A stretch of 64,000 nt of DNA from Gyrodactylus bullatarudis (lineage: Eukaryota > Platyhelminthes > Monogenea > Gyrodactylidea > Gyrodactylidae), in assembly GCA_012064415.1 (NCBI GenBank), contig SSNU01000247.1, positions 1,922,629 through 1,986,628 of the forward strand. Direction: 5' to 3'. Position 1 is the first letter of the stretch, and every line of letters begins with the position of its first letter. A program made the position numbers and the translations under genes. The notes below the pieces were generated by a model. That model ran no database searches. It had not been told where the DNA came from and worked only from the letters and a program-made list of their open reading frames with translations. Below are positions 13,349 through 24,500 of the stretch, piece by piece.

Positions 13349-13537
13349 ATGATGTCCGTTGAGAACGATTCTGTTGAGCCAGATACTAGTAAAATTATTA
13401 GATCTAGCAAAGGTAAAGTAATCAGATATCTCAAGTTTCCCAAGGCAGTAGATTTCGTCTATCCAGACAACAGAAATATCGTGGATGACGAACGAAGAGA
13501 TCTTTTAATCAATCAGCTTAAATCATGTTTGGAATAA
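13349..13537 (+). CDS. Small orphan protein, 62 aa
   Basis: I do not recognise this protein. It is hydrophilic and charged, with no membrane segment or clear targeting signal, and contains the words KGKVIRYLKFPKAVDFVYPD and DDERRDLLINQLKSCLE. Two ATG codons are adjacent at 13349 and 13352. The case for a real gene is positional: it fits exactly between NAPE-PLD and cardiolipin synthase in a cluster with almost no spare DNA, and its stop lies 13 bp from the convergent stop of cardiolipin synthase. Codon composition resembles its neighbours. An acceptor-like site ends 1 nt before the ATG, so a longer spliced protein is possible. Confidence 0.55.
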   Translation: MMSVENDSVEPDTSKIIRSSKGKVIRYLKFPKAVDFVYPDNRNIVDDERRDLLINQLKSCLE

Positions 13538-13550
13538 AAATCTATATTTG

Positions 13551-14147
13551 CTAAAATTTGATCATTTTGATCAATTTACCATGGTAATCATTCCATGAGA
13601 GTATAGTAGTCATGGCAGATAATCCAAATAAAGGCAGATAAAAATATTGTAAGTCAATCTCGATGCATTTTTCTAAATAAACGACATATAAAGAGGCAAG
13701 TTGTAAAGCTGTATTAATCTTGCTGATCGTCGATGCATTGACTTGAACTTTTTCATTGCTTTGATAAAATATGTAACTCGATAGGCTAATCAAATAAACA
13801 TCTCTTGACAAATAAAGTATAGCGAGATAACTGGGAAAATTAAGATAGAAAACGCCAGTGAGGCCAGAAACAAATATCAATAATTTGTCAGCCAATGGAT
13901 CCAATATTGAACCAAGAGCGGATTGCTGACTAGGAAATCTACGAGCAATTTGACCATCTAAAAAGTCTGTAAGGCTGCAGTATGCTAGGCATATTGTAGC
14001 TGATTTATAGCATTCAATTGAGGCAAAGTGATAGATTAAAGGTGAAATTATAATCCGTGATGCTGTTAAGTAATTGGGAACAGTCAATGCTGATTTATTG
14101 ATGTAGATTCTTGACTTTTGTGATAAATTTTTACATAGCCGCCACAT
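13551..14147 (-). CDS. CRLS1: Mitochondrial cardiolipin synthase (CDP-alcohol phosphatidyltransferase)
   Basis: It should join phosphatidylglycerol and CDP-diacylglycerol to make cardiolipin in the inner mitochondrial membrane. The single 198-codon frame has no intron. The CDP-alcohol phosphotransferase signature is intact: D61, D64-G65, A68-R69, G79, D83 and D87, within TDFLDGQIARR and LGSILDPLADKLL. The family segment VPNYLTASRI precedes it, and ISKINTALQ, equivalent to human ISKVNTAVQL, follows. Hydrophobic helices cover most of the rest. The protein is shorter than human CRLS1: the N-terminal extension is about 20 residues and a loop between the later helices is shortened. The basic N terminus (WRLCKNLSQKSR) fits a mitochondrial presequence. 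The gene is divergent from COX4 with an 85-bp gap. Confidence 0.92.
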   Translation of the reverse strand: MWRLCKNLSQKSRIYINKSALTVPNYLTASRIIISPLIYHFASIECYKSATICLAYCSLTDFLDGQIARRFPSQQSALGSILDPLADKLLIFVSGLTGVFYLNFPSYLAILYLSRDVYLISLSSYIFYQSNEKVQVNASTISKINTALQLASLYVVYLEKCIEIDLQYFYLPLFGLSAMTTILSWNDYHGKLIKMIKF

Positions 14148-14232
14148 TTATTTGAAAAATTTTTTTCACAAAATTCTTTAAAATTGCTTACAACTTACTT
14201 TAATCGATCAAATTCGTGGCGTTATATTTAAA
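14148..14232. promoter_or_regulatory. Bidirectional promoter between CRLS1 and COX4
   Basis: The 85 bp between two divergent ATG codons must contain both 5' leaders and promoters. Both products are inner-membrane mitochondrial proteins, which suggests shared control. No specific factor site is claimed. Confidence 0.55.
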
Positions 14233-14834
14233 ATGTTATCAACTTTAGCCCTTCGTACTGCCACAAAATCTATACCAAGTCGGTTTTTGAGCAGTATTTC
14301 CGTTCCAGGTGGAGGTAAACTAGTTGTCTCCGAAGCTGATCTCAAATATTATCCCCATGTTGGTAACAGAGAGCGTGTTGGTTATGGTAGAAACGGTCAA
14401 CCACAATATTATGACGATTTAAGTCATCCTTATCCATCTATACGATTCGGAGCTAACACAGCTGAAGTAAGTTATTCTACAATTCATACTTTAAGATTGA
14501 ACCTATTTTGGCTAAAGAAAAAGGTGATTGGAAAAATTTGACAATTGAAGAGAAAAAACAACTCTATCGTCACAGTTTTCGTCAAACTTTTGCTGAAATT
14601 GGTGGGGAAACGCCAGAATGGAAGGTTATTGCTGCCTTTGTATTTTATGCTATGGGAGTATCTTTTTCCATCTATATTGCCCTTAAATTATTCATTATCA
14701 ATTATCCAAAATCTAGATTGAGTTTGCAGGAATACAAAGATGCTAAAATGTACATCGATACATTTAGTCGTCGTGGGCCTTCATACAATGTAGAGAAATT
14801 CGACTTGGACAACTTGAAGTGGAAAGACAAATAA
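14233..14834 (+). CDS. COX4: Cytochrome c oxidase subunit 4
   Basis: This is the nuclear-encoded single-span subunit of respiratory complex IV in the inner mitochondrial membrane. Exon 1 is 14233-14466 and exon 2 is 14496-14834, giving 190 residues. The N terminus (MLSTLALRTATKSIPSRFLS) is a typical cleavable presequence. VGNRERVGYG, EKGDWKNLTIEEKKQLYR and the matrix-side region are characteristic of the family. One transmembrane helix spans about residues 121-144. The intron, 14467-14495, is only 29 nt (GTAAGT to TTTAAG). Since 29 is not a multiple of three, reading through would shift frame within a conserved block, and removing it restores the family alignment exactly. AATAAA-type signals follow at about 14845-14865. 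BOLA3 begins 52 bp after the stop on the same strand. Confidence 0.95.
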
Positions 14835-14886
14835 TCAGTTACATAAATAAATAGATAATAAATATATCAAATAGAGATTTTCTTCC

Positions 14887-15238
14887 ATGGATCTTAGATT
14901 TCACCATTTTGTTAATCTTTTAATCTATATTTTATCATTTAAGGTAAACCTTGGACTAAATGTTTTTAAGCGATTTGCTTGTAAGCTAAGCGAAGGAACT
15001 ATAAAAGATGCATTGAAAATAAAATTTCCAACGGCTAAATTCACAGTTGAAGACGTTTCAGGTAACTTTAAATTTAACAGCTTCAGGTGGATGTGGAGCA
15101 ATGTTTAAAATTCACGTAGAAGCTAAAGAATTTCGAAATACATCCATCCTTGATCAACATAAGATGGTTAAGGATTCTCTCAAATCTCAAATTGATAGTA
15201 TGCATGGTCTCACTATTACAACTAAAGCAATAAATTAG
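14887..15238 (+). CDS. BOLA3: BolA family member 3, mitochondrial Fe-S cluster assembly factor
   Basis: BOLA3 helps deliver 4Fe-4S clusters to mitochondrial enzymes such as lipoate synthase and respiratory complexes. Exon 1 is 14887-15061 and exon 2 is 15087-15238, giving 108 residues. The joined frame reads VSGGCGAMFKI across the junction, the family hallmark with its conserved cysteine. The tail QHKMVKDSLKSQI and MHGL is equally typical. The first 30 residues are hydrophobic and basic and could be a mitochondrial presequence. The intron (15062-15086) is 25 nt. A 19-nt alternative ending at the earlier AG at 15080 is also in frame and would add two residues (Ala-Ser) before GGCG; the 25-nt form fits the family better. 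The 52-bp spacing from COX4 on the same strand makes co-transcription possible. Confidence 0.92.
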
Positions 15239-15575
15239 TAGTTTCTATTTAATCTCAAATTTTTGAAGATAAAAATTTTTTCCTGAAATTAATATTACAG
15301 ATAATGTTCCATGATATTGAGTCAATATCTAATAATGATAGTTGTATTTATTGAAATTTTCTTAATCAAGAATAGAGCTTTCAGTAGGCAAATTAGTATC
15401 AGCTACCCGATGAGATAATCGAGCTCTGATCAGCGTCGAGTCAAAAATTTGAAATTTCTGAGTTATATTCTTGAAAAAAGCTTACATTTAAAACTTTAAC
15501 AGCCAACAACATAGTTTTGTTGGAATTATTGTGATTATTAAATTGTGAAAATTGCACTATTTCAAATTAACCAGA
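15239..15575 (+). other. Upstream region of the Shank-like gene
   Basis: These 337 bp hold the end of BOLA3 and the presumed promoter and 5' leader of the next gene. I see no further gene or repeat. Confidence 0.35.
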
Positions 15576-18500
15576 ATGAAAAAGTTCAAGGTCCCTTTGA
15601 ACTTTAGTGATGATGATTCTGGTCATTATTCACCAACCGTCTCTTCGGTGAAAACTTATCAAAAGGAACTAATTCTCAATATTCTGATAATTGATTTGAC
15701 AAAAAAAGTAACTTCAAGTTTTTTTCATATTTTTAAAGTTTATTTTTGAAACTTTCGGAGACACTCTTGTATATGAACTGAAGAAATTTCTACTCCGACG
15801 TGTTGAAAAAATTTTAATTGATCCTCACAACTATGGATTTTATATTCCACCATCGGATGAAAAACTGGGTAAATTCCTGGATGAGTCCAGACTTTTGTCA
15901 GAATACTTCCACCCAGCCTCTGAAGTTTACATTGAATTTATTAAAAAGACAAGACTAAATTTCTTCTTCTCCAGTTCATTTCTCTATTACAAGCAAGATA
16001 AGAAAGTTAATAAATCCTTTATTAAGGCCATCAAGTCTCAAAAGATAAATCAGATAGAAAAATTCCTTCAACTTGGCCTAGACCCAAACTTTATAGATGA
16101 AAAATCCGGAAATTCTCCTCTACACTTGGCTCTAACTCTGAAAGATCGCAAGAAAATAATGTCAATGCTTCTCGTGTATGGAGCTCACAAGGATTTCAAA
16201 AATCGTGAAGGTTTCAGTCCTCTGCATTATGCGTGTAAAACGGGAAATCTTGAAGCCGTCAGAGAAATCCTTGATTTCGGCCAATCTCCAAATACATTCG
16301 ATAGTAATGGTCTAACCCCCGTATTCCAGTGTATCTTCAACAGGACTCCAGAATCCGTGCAAATCCTAAAACTTTTACTCTACAACCATGTTCTTCTCTC
16401 TATATTCTCAATGGAAGGCATGACAGAAATTCACTATGCTTCCAAGTATAATGATCTTCAGGCAATCGATGTACTTCTCACCTACGGGGCTGACGTCAAT
16501 ACTAAATGTATTGGCAGTAACTTTATAAATCCCATAATTTCTCGTTTATGCAATGGTAATGATACCCCCCTTCATATCGCTGTCAGCTCGAATAATCTCG
16601 ATGTTGTCATCAAATTAATGACGCGTGGAGCTGACCCAGGAATACAAAACGAAAATTCAGAGACCCCCCTTGATATGGCATGCAGACTCGGCTTGACCAA
16701 GATCATTCACCACTTGAAGAATCTTCCCAGTACTCTTTCTGGTATGTTCGCTTTATTTTTCTCATCTCGGTTTAATTTATTAAATAAAAAAACTATAGAT
16801 CAACTACTTCTCCCTGAACCAGAGTATAATCCAAATCGGCGTGTTCTCGAAGCGAATCCGTACTCAATGATTCGTGAAATTATTACCTCAAATCAAGTAA
16901 ACTTTTCTCACGACAACCAGAGTCATATCAACTCAAGTCCCTCGAGAAGATCCAACTCTCTCTTCAATGAGTCTTTAACCAATGGATCCAGGACAACACA
17001 GCCCGGGTCTACAATCAAACTAGTAAACTTTTCTCAAAGAGACCTTCCACAATCCCTATTCCAACGAATTCAATGTGAGTCTAGGATAATAAAACTTTAT
17101 TCACTGAATGTTAATATAAAACAGATTTTTATTTACTTGACAGATTATTTAAAATAATTATGGTTATCTGGTATAATTCATCATCAAGCGCGATCTTAAC
17201 GGCAATATTGTGAGTAGAAGAATTGAGAAACCAGTACCAAATCTGAGATTATATCTAGATAGCTGAGTAGGCAATTAGTTTTTTGAGAAGGGAAGCTGAG
17301 GCAGTGATTCTACAAAGTCGTAAAGGATGCATATTCGGAGATGCTCTAAAAGAGTTCTATAACAGTGAGATTCAAAGCAGGATCTGAAGTAGATAAATCG
17401 AATCCTTTCGAGTTTTTTAATAATTTTTTGAGGGATTTGGCAGAAAAGTCCAGAGTCGTAGTCAAAATTAGGAATCATTGGTTAAAGACTCATTGAAGAG
17501 AGAGTTGGATCTTCTCGAGGGACTTGAGTTGACATGACTCTGGTTGTCGTGGGAAAAGTTTACTTGATAGAGGTAATAATTTCACGAATCATAATAATGA
17601 CCAATGGCTGAAATTAATAAAAATAAGAGCAGTTTATTTGCACAAACAGATTTGGTTTAAAAAAAATTTGGGACATGAAGTGCTAAATTTACAAGAATTC
17701 GAATTTATCACATTTATGACATCTGCACATTTCTTGTCAAGAAGAAATGACTGGTAAAAATGTACTTTTTCGAATCTTTCTGATGAGATCAGCGAGATAA
17801 TGATCTAGATCACTTTTACCTCTATTTTCTGTTTCTGTTTGTGTGTGCGAATGTGAGATATCTACGCATTTTCCGCTTTTCTAATTCTTATATAAAAATT
17901 TGAATTCGTCAACATGGCTCTCGAATGTTTTGGGAAAAGGATAATTTTGCACTCTCTAATCAAGTACATGGATAATTTGTTGAATTTCTTAAACTACATT
18001 TTTGATACTTTCCCCTACAATACACACACATATTTCCTACATTTTGTGACCTTGATTTACAAAAAGAACATTTACTCCTAATTGTTAAACCAGCAATTTC
18101 ATCTTTTCCTTTGAATGAATTGCCCAAGTGAGAAAATATAAGAAGACTCTTGATGGAGTTGCTTATGAATGTCATTCTATTTGCTCATTCGATTAAATTT
18201 TGGGGAAAAAATACTATTCAATTAAATTTGATTCTGATTCATAAAAATTTAATTTTGAATGAATGTGACTACGATAATTGATAAAATTCTCTTTTTTGAG
18301 TAATCTGTATGACTGGGAATCGTTCTGATGGTTATTTAAAATTCTTTCGCTACATGTCCCCATCCATTTCTGAAAATTTGAATGCGTTTTGAAGAATTTT
18401 GGGAAAATGGGATTTATTGATATCAGAACAACAAAATTTTTGAATTGTCTAAACTTTTGAACTTAAACTTGTCCTCAATTCAGCTATTATCGGCATAAAT

Positions 18501-21500
18501 CATGGATAGTTTGTGATTTATTCTAATAATAATTAGTTTAGGGTTTGATATCTCGGGTAAGAGCATCACTCTTTCTCAAAAATAATAGTAAAATTGGATG
18601 GAACCTATAAAAATTTTATTTATAAACCTAATGGAATAAATGAAATAAAGTCCATTTCGACCACTTTTCTATTTTCCAGGTTAACATTTCGAATGAACTA
18701 CCCATATTTTGGGAAATATTTAAATTTAATAATCCAATTTAACATGATTGAAGAAGGAGGGGGGAGGATTTCTTTTTGTGTTTTTTTCCCAAAGAAATGT
18801 TTAACCAATATAAAATTCAACCTGATTGCATTGTTATGTCCTGAATAACATTGATAAATACACTTGAATTACTTGTTTAGACAATGATACGAGTACTTAT
18901 CCCAATTCAAGTGGCTCCTCCCCCTCTATATGTTGACGTAAATACGAACGAATATTGAATTTCTCTACTTCCAAGGTCTTACATTATTATTGTCATTGCT
19001 ATTCAGACAAGCGACTCAAGTTCTTCCTCCAGACAAGACAATTTTTTTGTCATTGGAAATTCGCTTTCATTATTATTCTTGAATACTAAAACTCTAGCTT
19101 ATGAATATCCGATTTCTTGGCATTAGTCATCGCTCAACTTTGAATATTAATTAGCTTCTTCTTTATATATTTGAAAATACCAAATGCTACTTTTCAAGTT
19201 GCTGATTCTATGAAAAATATCCAAAAATTGTTTAAATGAATACACGTAAATCATTTGCTTTTATGAAAAGATTTGAAAATTTATTCAATTCCAATTCCTA
19301 ATTGAAAAAGTTTGACAGGTTGAATTTTAAAATTGCATACACCCAACAGGTGTCAGTTGAGAAATATTCATTTGGTTCCAAGTAAACAAAAAAATAATTC
19401 CTTCACCATTCAGGTTAATGTCAAGAGTCTTGTGATTTCTCCATCCCCTCATCTCAGAATAAGGGATAACGCACATTTATACCACTATTTTGAATTAAAC
19501 TCCCCTTTCCACCACTGTCTAACCATTCACCTCTAAAAGACATTAACATTTACAGATATTGTAACTGTGTTATTATTATTATTAAAATGTATATCTCTCT
19601 CGTTTATTCCCACTACTAGCCAGCTTTAATTTTCAGTAATTCTTGAGTTTTTTCTCTTCTGTGTCTAAATGTAACACATTTTTCTTGTCTAATGTCTACG
19701 TAAATATTGAAATTGCAATTTGAAACAATTTTTCTGAGCTACAAATTTTGTTCTTTTACTCTCCAGACTAAAAGAATAATACTAGTTTCTCTGAAATAAT
19801 TCACCAACTCTTCTTTATTACTGTATTTTTTAATTTCTCAATTAGGTTTTTTTCTTCTGATCAGTCACACCATTTTTCTGATAGACAGTTGATCGTTCAA
19901 TTTTCATTAACTCTGATTGATTTTCTTCGAAAATTCAACGTAGATAATACAGCTAATTTTTTTCACATCTTTCTTTTGTAAATTTTTCTTGAATCAGAAA
20001 TACAAAATCTTTACCTGCTTTTAAATTTCTCCTGACTCTTTTTTAAAAAATGAAAATTTGAAATTCTTTTTATCGCGTAAATTTATATACGAATTGCCCT
20101 AAAAAGTTAAATTTTGCAGTGAAAAATTCAAAAAAAAAGATGGAAATAGTCTGCAAACGATTCCTCGATAGTACCTCTCGAATTCAAGGTTTTTTGGCAA
20201 GAACTTGAGTCTCTTTTTGAAGCTCTTAGATGTATTTCCTTATAATCCTCAACATTTAATCGTTATAATCATAATCGGCTTCATCAGCACTGTAAACTTG
20301 TAAACAACAAAGGATTCTGTACACAAAACAGTACACGTAAAATATTCCTTTTCCCCTTGGCAAAAGCTGTTTCAGTCGAGATGATGACTTCTTCTCTTAT
20401 TTGGGTTATGACAATTTAATTCCTTTTTTCCTCTCCTCTTAAAAACAATGCCTTGCTACCCTTTTATCTCTGCCTTATTCTGAGAATAATACAAGCTTAA
20501 TTTCTGTACATGCTAGTTAAGGTTTTTTTAATTTTCCTTACAAATTAAAATGATTTTTTTCATATATAAATATCCAATGGATATACTGAGGGAGTGCGCT
20601 TACAAACCCAGTGTAGAACATGGGAGAAGAGATGCTTGTTTGTGTGAGGCAACGATTCTTCTTTCCAAATTTTAGATCTCTTTCAATGTTCTTGGTGGGT
20701 TGACCATTATTCTTGAATGTATACTTTAGAATGAATAACGAGGACATTAAACCACGTGTTAAATCAAAATTAACTAATCATTCAAAACACATTTAAGAAT
20801 CTGGATCATATTTTTTTGATTGAAACAGCATGTTAAATTATCTTGGTTGCTATGAACATTTTATTTATTTAGACAAGGACGTTAATATTGACCGAACAGA
20901 AGACAAGTTTACCAATTACAATTCCCTTTATGAATTGGCCGAAGGTCCGCCAGATATTTATGCTAGAGATTCTCTGTAAGTTTGATCCTTTCCATTGCAA
21001 ACCAAAAATAAACATAGTTGATGTGTTCATTTATCATTTCAATTTTATGAAAGCAAACTCACTACTGTTGAAATTTTTTGAGTTATATTCTAAACTCATT
21101 TGGAAGGTTTAGAGAAAAACAAGCTTATATTTGAGTGATAAACGTTATAAAGCTAAAAACTTTTTAATAAAAAATACGGTCATTTTTAAAATTTCGATTT
21201 GGTGCCAAAATCACATTTTTTCGAACTTTGAACTGAATTTATTTATTAAAGTGAGAGAGTGATCAAAAGTTGATCACAATAAGACAAGAAATATCGCCAA
21301 AAAATTTTCGAGGGATTTCGATTTGTCGAAATTTCATTAATTTTCAAGTGGTGAAAATGATCAAAAAATCGAAATTCGACTCCCAAACGATAATGAAGTT
21401 ATACATTAGAACAGATTCCGCATATTCGGCTTTCTTGTCTTATTGTGATCCTGAAATAAACTTTTGACCCCCCTACCACTTTGGAACCAATAAAATTTAG

Positions 21501-24500
21501 GGATTTTATCAAAAACTACATATAGGGGTAGGGAATCTATCAAAACCTACATGTATATTTACAAAATTAACATGGTCTATTCCGGTATATTATCACTTCC
21601 TACATGACAAGTTATCACTTTTAAAATGGTGTGTTCCATTCATTACATAATCTACATATAAATTTCATTATCTACATCTCCCATGGTCTTAATTACAAAT
21701 ACTACATAGATTTATCAAATTCTACATGTTGACTGGTTAATTTTTTCAAGGGCTAAATGTTAATTAGATGCACCCTTTTACCAGCCATTATTTGATACCC
21801 AATGAACTCTAGATACTCATCTAAAGCTGAAATCAAAGATGAATTAAATGCTTATTCTATAAAGTTTAAGTTAAAAATTCCTCAGCACTATTTTACAGCG
21901 TAATGTGTACTGATCCAAAATTTTCGTTCAGTATTCGCTTTAATAAACGAAAAGATAGATATTTCTATCCGACCGCCCAACTACCGCATAATTGTGACTA
22001 AGTAAGAAAAATTCATAAGCTTGTTTTAAGAAAAACTTAAAAGTTATTTCAGATAGAATGAAGATAATCAAAGAAAATGTACCTGGTTTAAAACCAAAAG
22101 ACTGTACAAATTTTATGAAAAGCCAAGAAGGATTTGATATCAGTTATCAGACAGCTTATAGAAGTTTAAAAGATATCCCAGTACGAAATTGGACCGAATG
22201 TGCAATTTCTAGAAGTAGATTCGGTAATCTTACATCGAATATCGCTGAGTCCATGAATGCTTCTCTTCTTAATTTACGAAACTTACACCCATTTAACTTA
22301 ATTTTCAGACAAAAGTTGAGTGATTATCAGAAGAACACGAATATATTTCCAAGTTATTTTTTGAAAAAAATCGAACCAATAGTAAACGAAGGTCGACATT
22401 TGTCAGTTTTTACAACTGATGATAAGGATATTTTTGGAGTTGCAAAAACCAGCACTGCAATCATCTTCAAAATTGTTGATATGAAGAAAAAAGTTTGTTC
22501 GTGTAATCTTCCATTTTCGAACGGTTTCCCTTGTCAGCATATGATCGCATGCATTTTTCACCAAGAAAGACGTTTGGAAGATTATTTCCAAAATTACTTA
22601 AAAATTCTCAGCTTATTGAAGCATTCTCCCAATTAACCAATCAACATGTAGAATTTTATGGGAGATGTAGATAATGAAATTTGTATGTAACACACCATTT
22701 TAAAAGTGATAACTTGTCATGTAGGAAGTGATAATATACCGGAATAGACCATGTAAATTTTGTAAATATACATATAGGTTTTGATAGATTCCCTACCCCT
22801 ATATGTAGTTTTTGATAAAATCCCATAAAAGTATTTAGTTCGAAAAATATTTTGGCGCCAAATCGGAATTTGAAAAATAGCCATATATTTTTTTTCAGAA
22901 TTTTCTCCTTAAAATCGTAAAAGTGGGCAACATGAGTAGGATTCCAAAAAATCTTCAACATGTTCGAATTTCTGATTAAAATATCAAAGATTCTCAACTT
23001 CATTTCGCCGGGTCTCTTCAGACTCTACCTCGCTTAACATATGAATACTACATATAATAATCACATGGGGAACTTCAAAGCTTCAAAAAATGCAATCATC
23101 TTTAGATCCCTCTCTATATCTAAAGGAATACTCCATCCAAATACTAATTTACTAGGAAATATTCACTTTTTAGGTTTCTCCCATGCTATCCTAGAAAATT
23201 TGAAAGGTTGCCCATTCTCTTCAGAGCTTCCCTTTTATTTATTGATAATCTCACACATAATAACCTCCCATGATGCTCCTTATTAGTTTCCATTGCCTGG
23301 AAAATTTTTATCAATTAACTCAACAAATACCAACAAATGTGCCCACTGTGGACGGTAATCATTTGTAGAATTAAATTAATTTCAATATCCAATAAATATC
23401 AACAATTGCAATCGAAAGAAAAGTGAAAAAGAACACATAGGCCAAGACACTAGGAATAGTTTTTTTGAACACATAGCTTTGAACGTCTGTACTGTCATCC
23501 CATGCGTTTTTGTATAAAATTGAAAAGTTTAAAGTTGAAGCTTGGTGCCCTTCCTGTCTACGATGCCTGGTCACCGCTGCATCTCTCTTGAGATGATAGT
23601 TCCCTCTAGTTGATAACTTATCTTTTAGAATTACCATAATCGCCTATCGATTAGAGCTGTAACGAATTTTTACCTTTTCTTAAATCAAAGTTTTCTGTGA
23701 AATTTCCACATATAATTCTGATAAAAATGATGTGTCAGATCTAAAATAACTGAAAATTCGTTTGCAATCCTATGCATAATCGTGCATTGCTCATTCTCCC
23801 TAAATTCTCTTGAAGGCATAGTTGTATAACAAAATTTAACAGAAATGATCTTAACATGATTCTAATACTATTTTCATCGAAAAAAAACTTGAAGCTATAT
23901 CAGCAAGAAAGATATTCGAAATTTTAGCGAAAGCGTAGTAAAAATTCATTGAAAATCTAGCGGCACTTTTGAAAAAGTCTGATCTTTAAACTTGAATATT
24001 ATCACAGACAAGCATTTTGATACTTGGTATAAAATTATGTTTAGAATTCATAGTTTTATCATTTGAGTAGGTTTTTAAAATAGGTTGAAAAATTTGTGAC
24101 ATCTCTACAATCGATATGATAAAATTATGTGCTCTTGTATTCTCTTTCCGGGTGTTTTTATAATGTTTTTTTTCGATACTTTTATCTCCTCTGAGCCCCC
24201 TAATAATCACAAATGACATATTTATTGAAAAAATACAAGAAAGTTCTTTTGGTTCTTTCATTTTAATTAGATCACAGTGGGCTGTCCCTTTCTTACCCAG
24301 CTTTAATAACCTGTTTATCTCTTACTGATACTGTTATTATTAGATGAATGAACTTTTTTTTTTCAAAAAGTTCCAATCGATAATGAAACTAGATTTCTTT
24401 TGTTTTACAAATTGGGCAGGAACTGTTTTGTCATTTTTTTGATTTCATTCATTGTTTATTATTTCTTACCTGTTAAGTTGTCATTCAGCATGATCGATGA

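Noticed and set aside
16742..16798. Reading the 57-nt segment after the Shank ankyrin repeats as coding
   Set aside because: It is in frame and open, but starts GTATGT, ends CTATAG and is far more AT-rich than its flanks, so an intron is the better reading.
17275..17478. 67-codon minus-strand frame next to the inverted Shank copy, briefly considered as a SOCS-box-like exon
   Set aside because: The leucine/proline pattern does not fit the SOCS consensus and the adjoining inverted copy is frameshifted.
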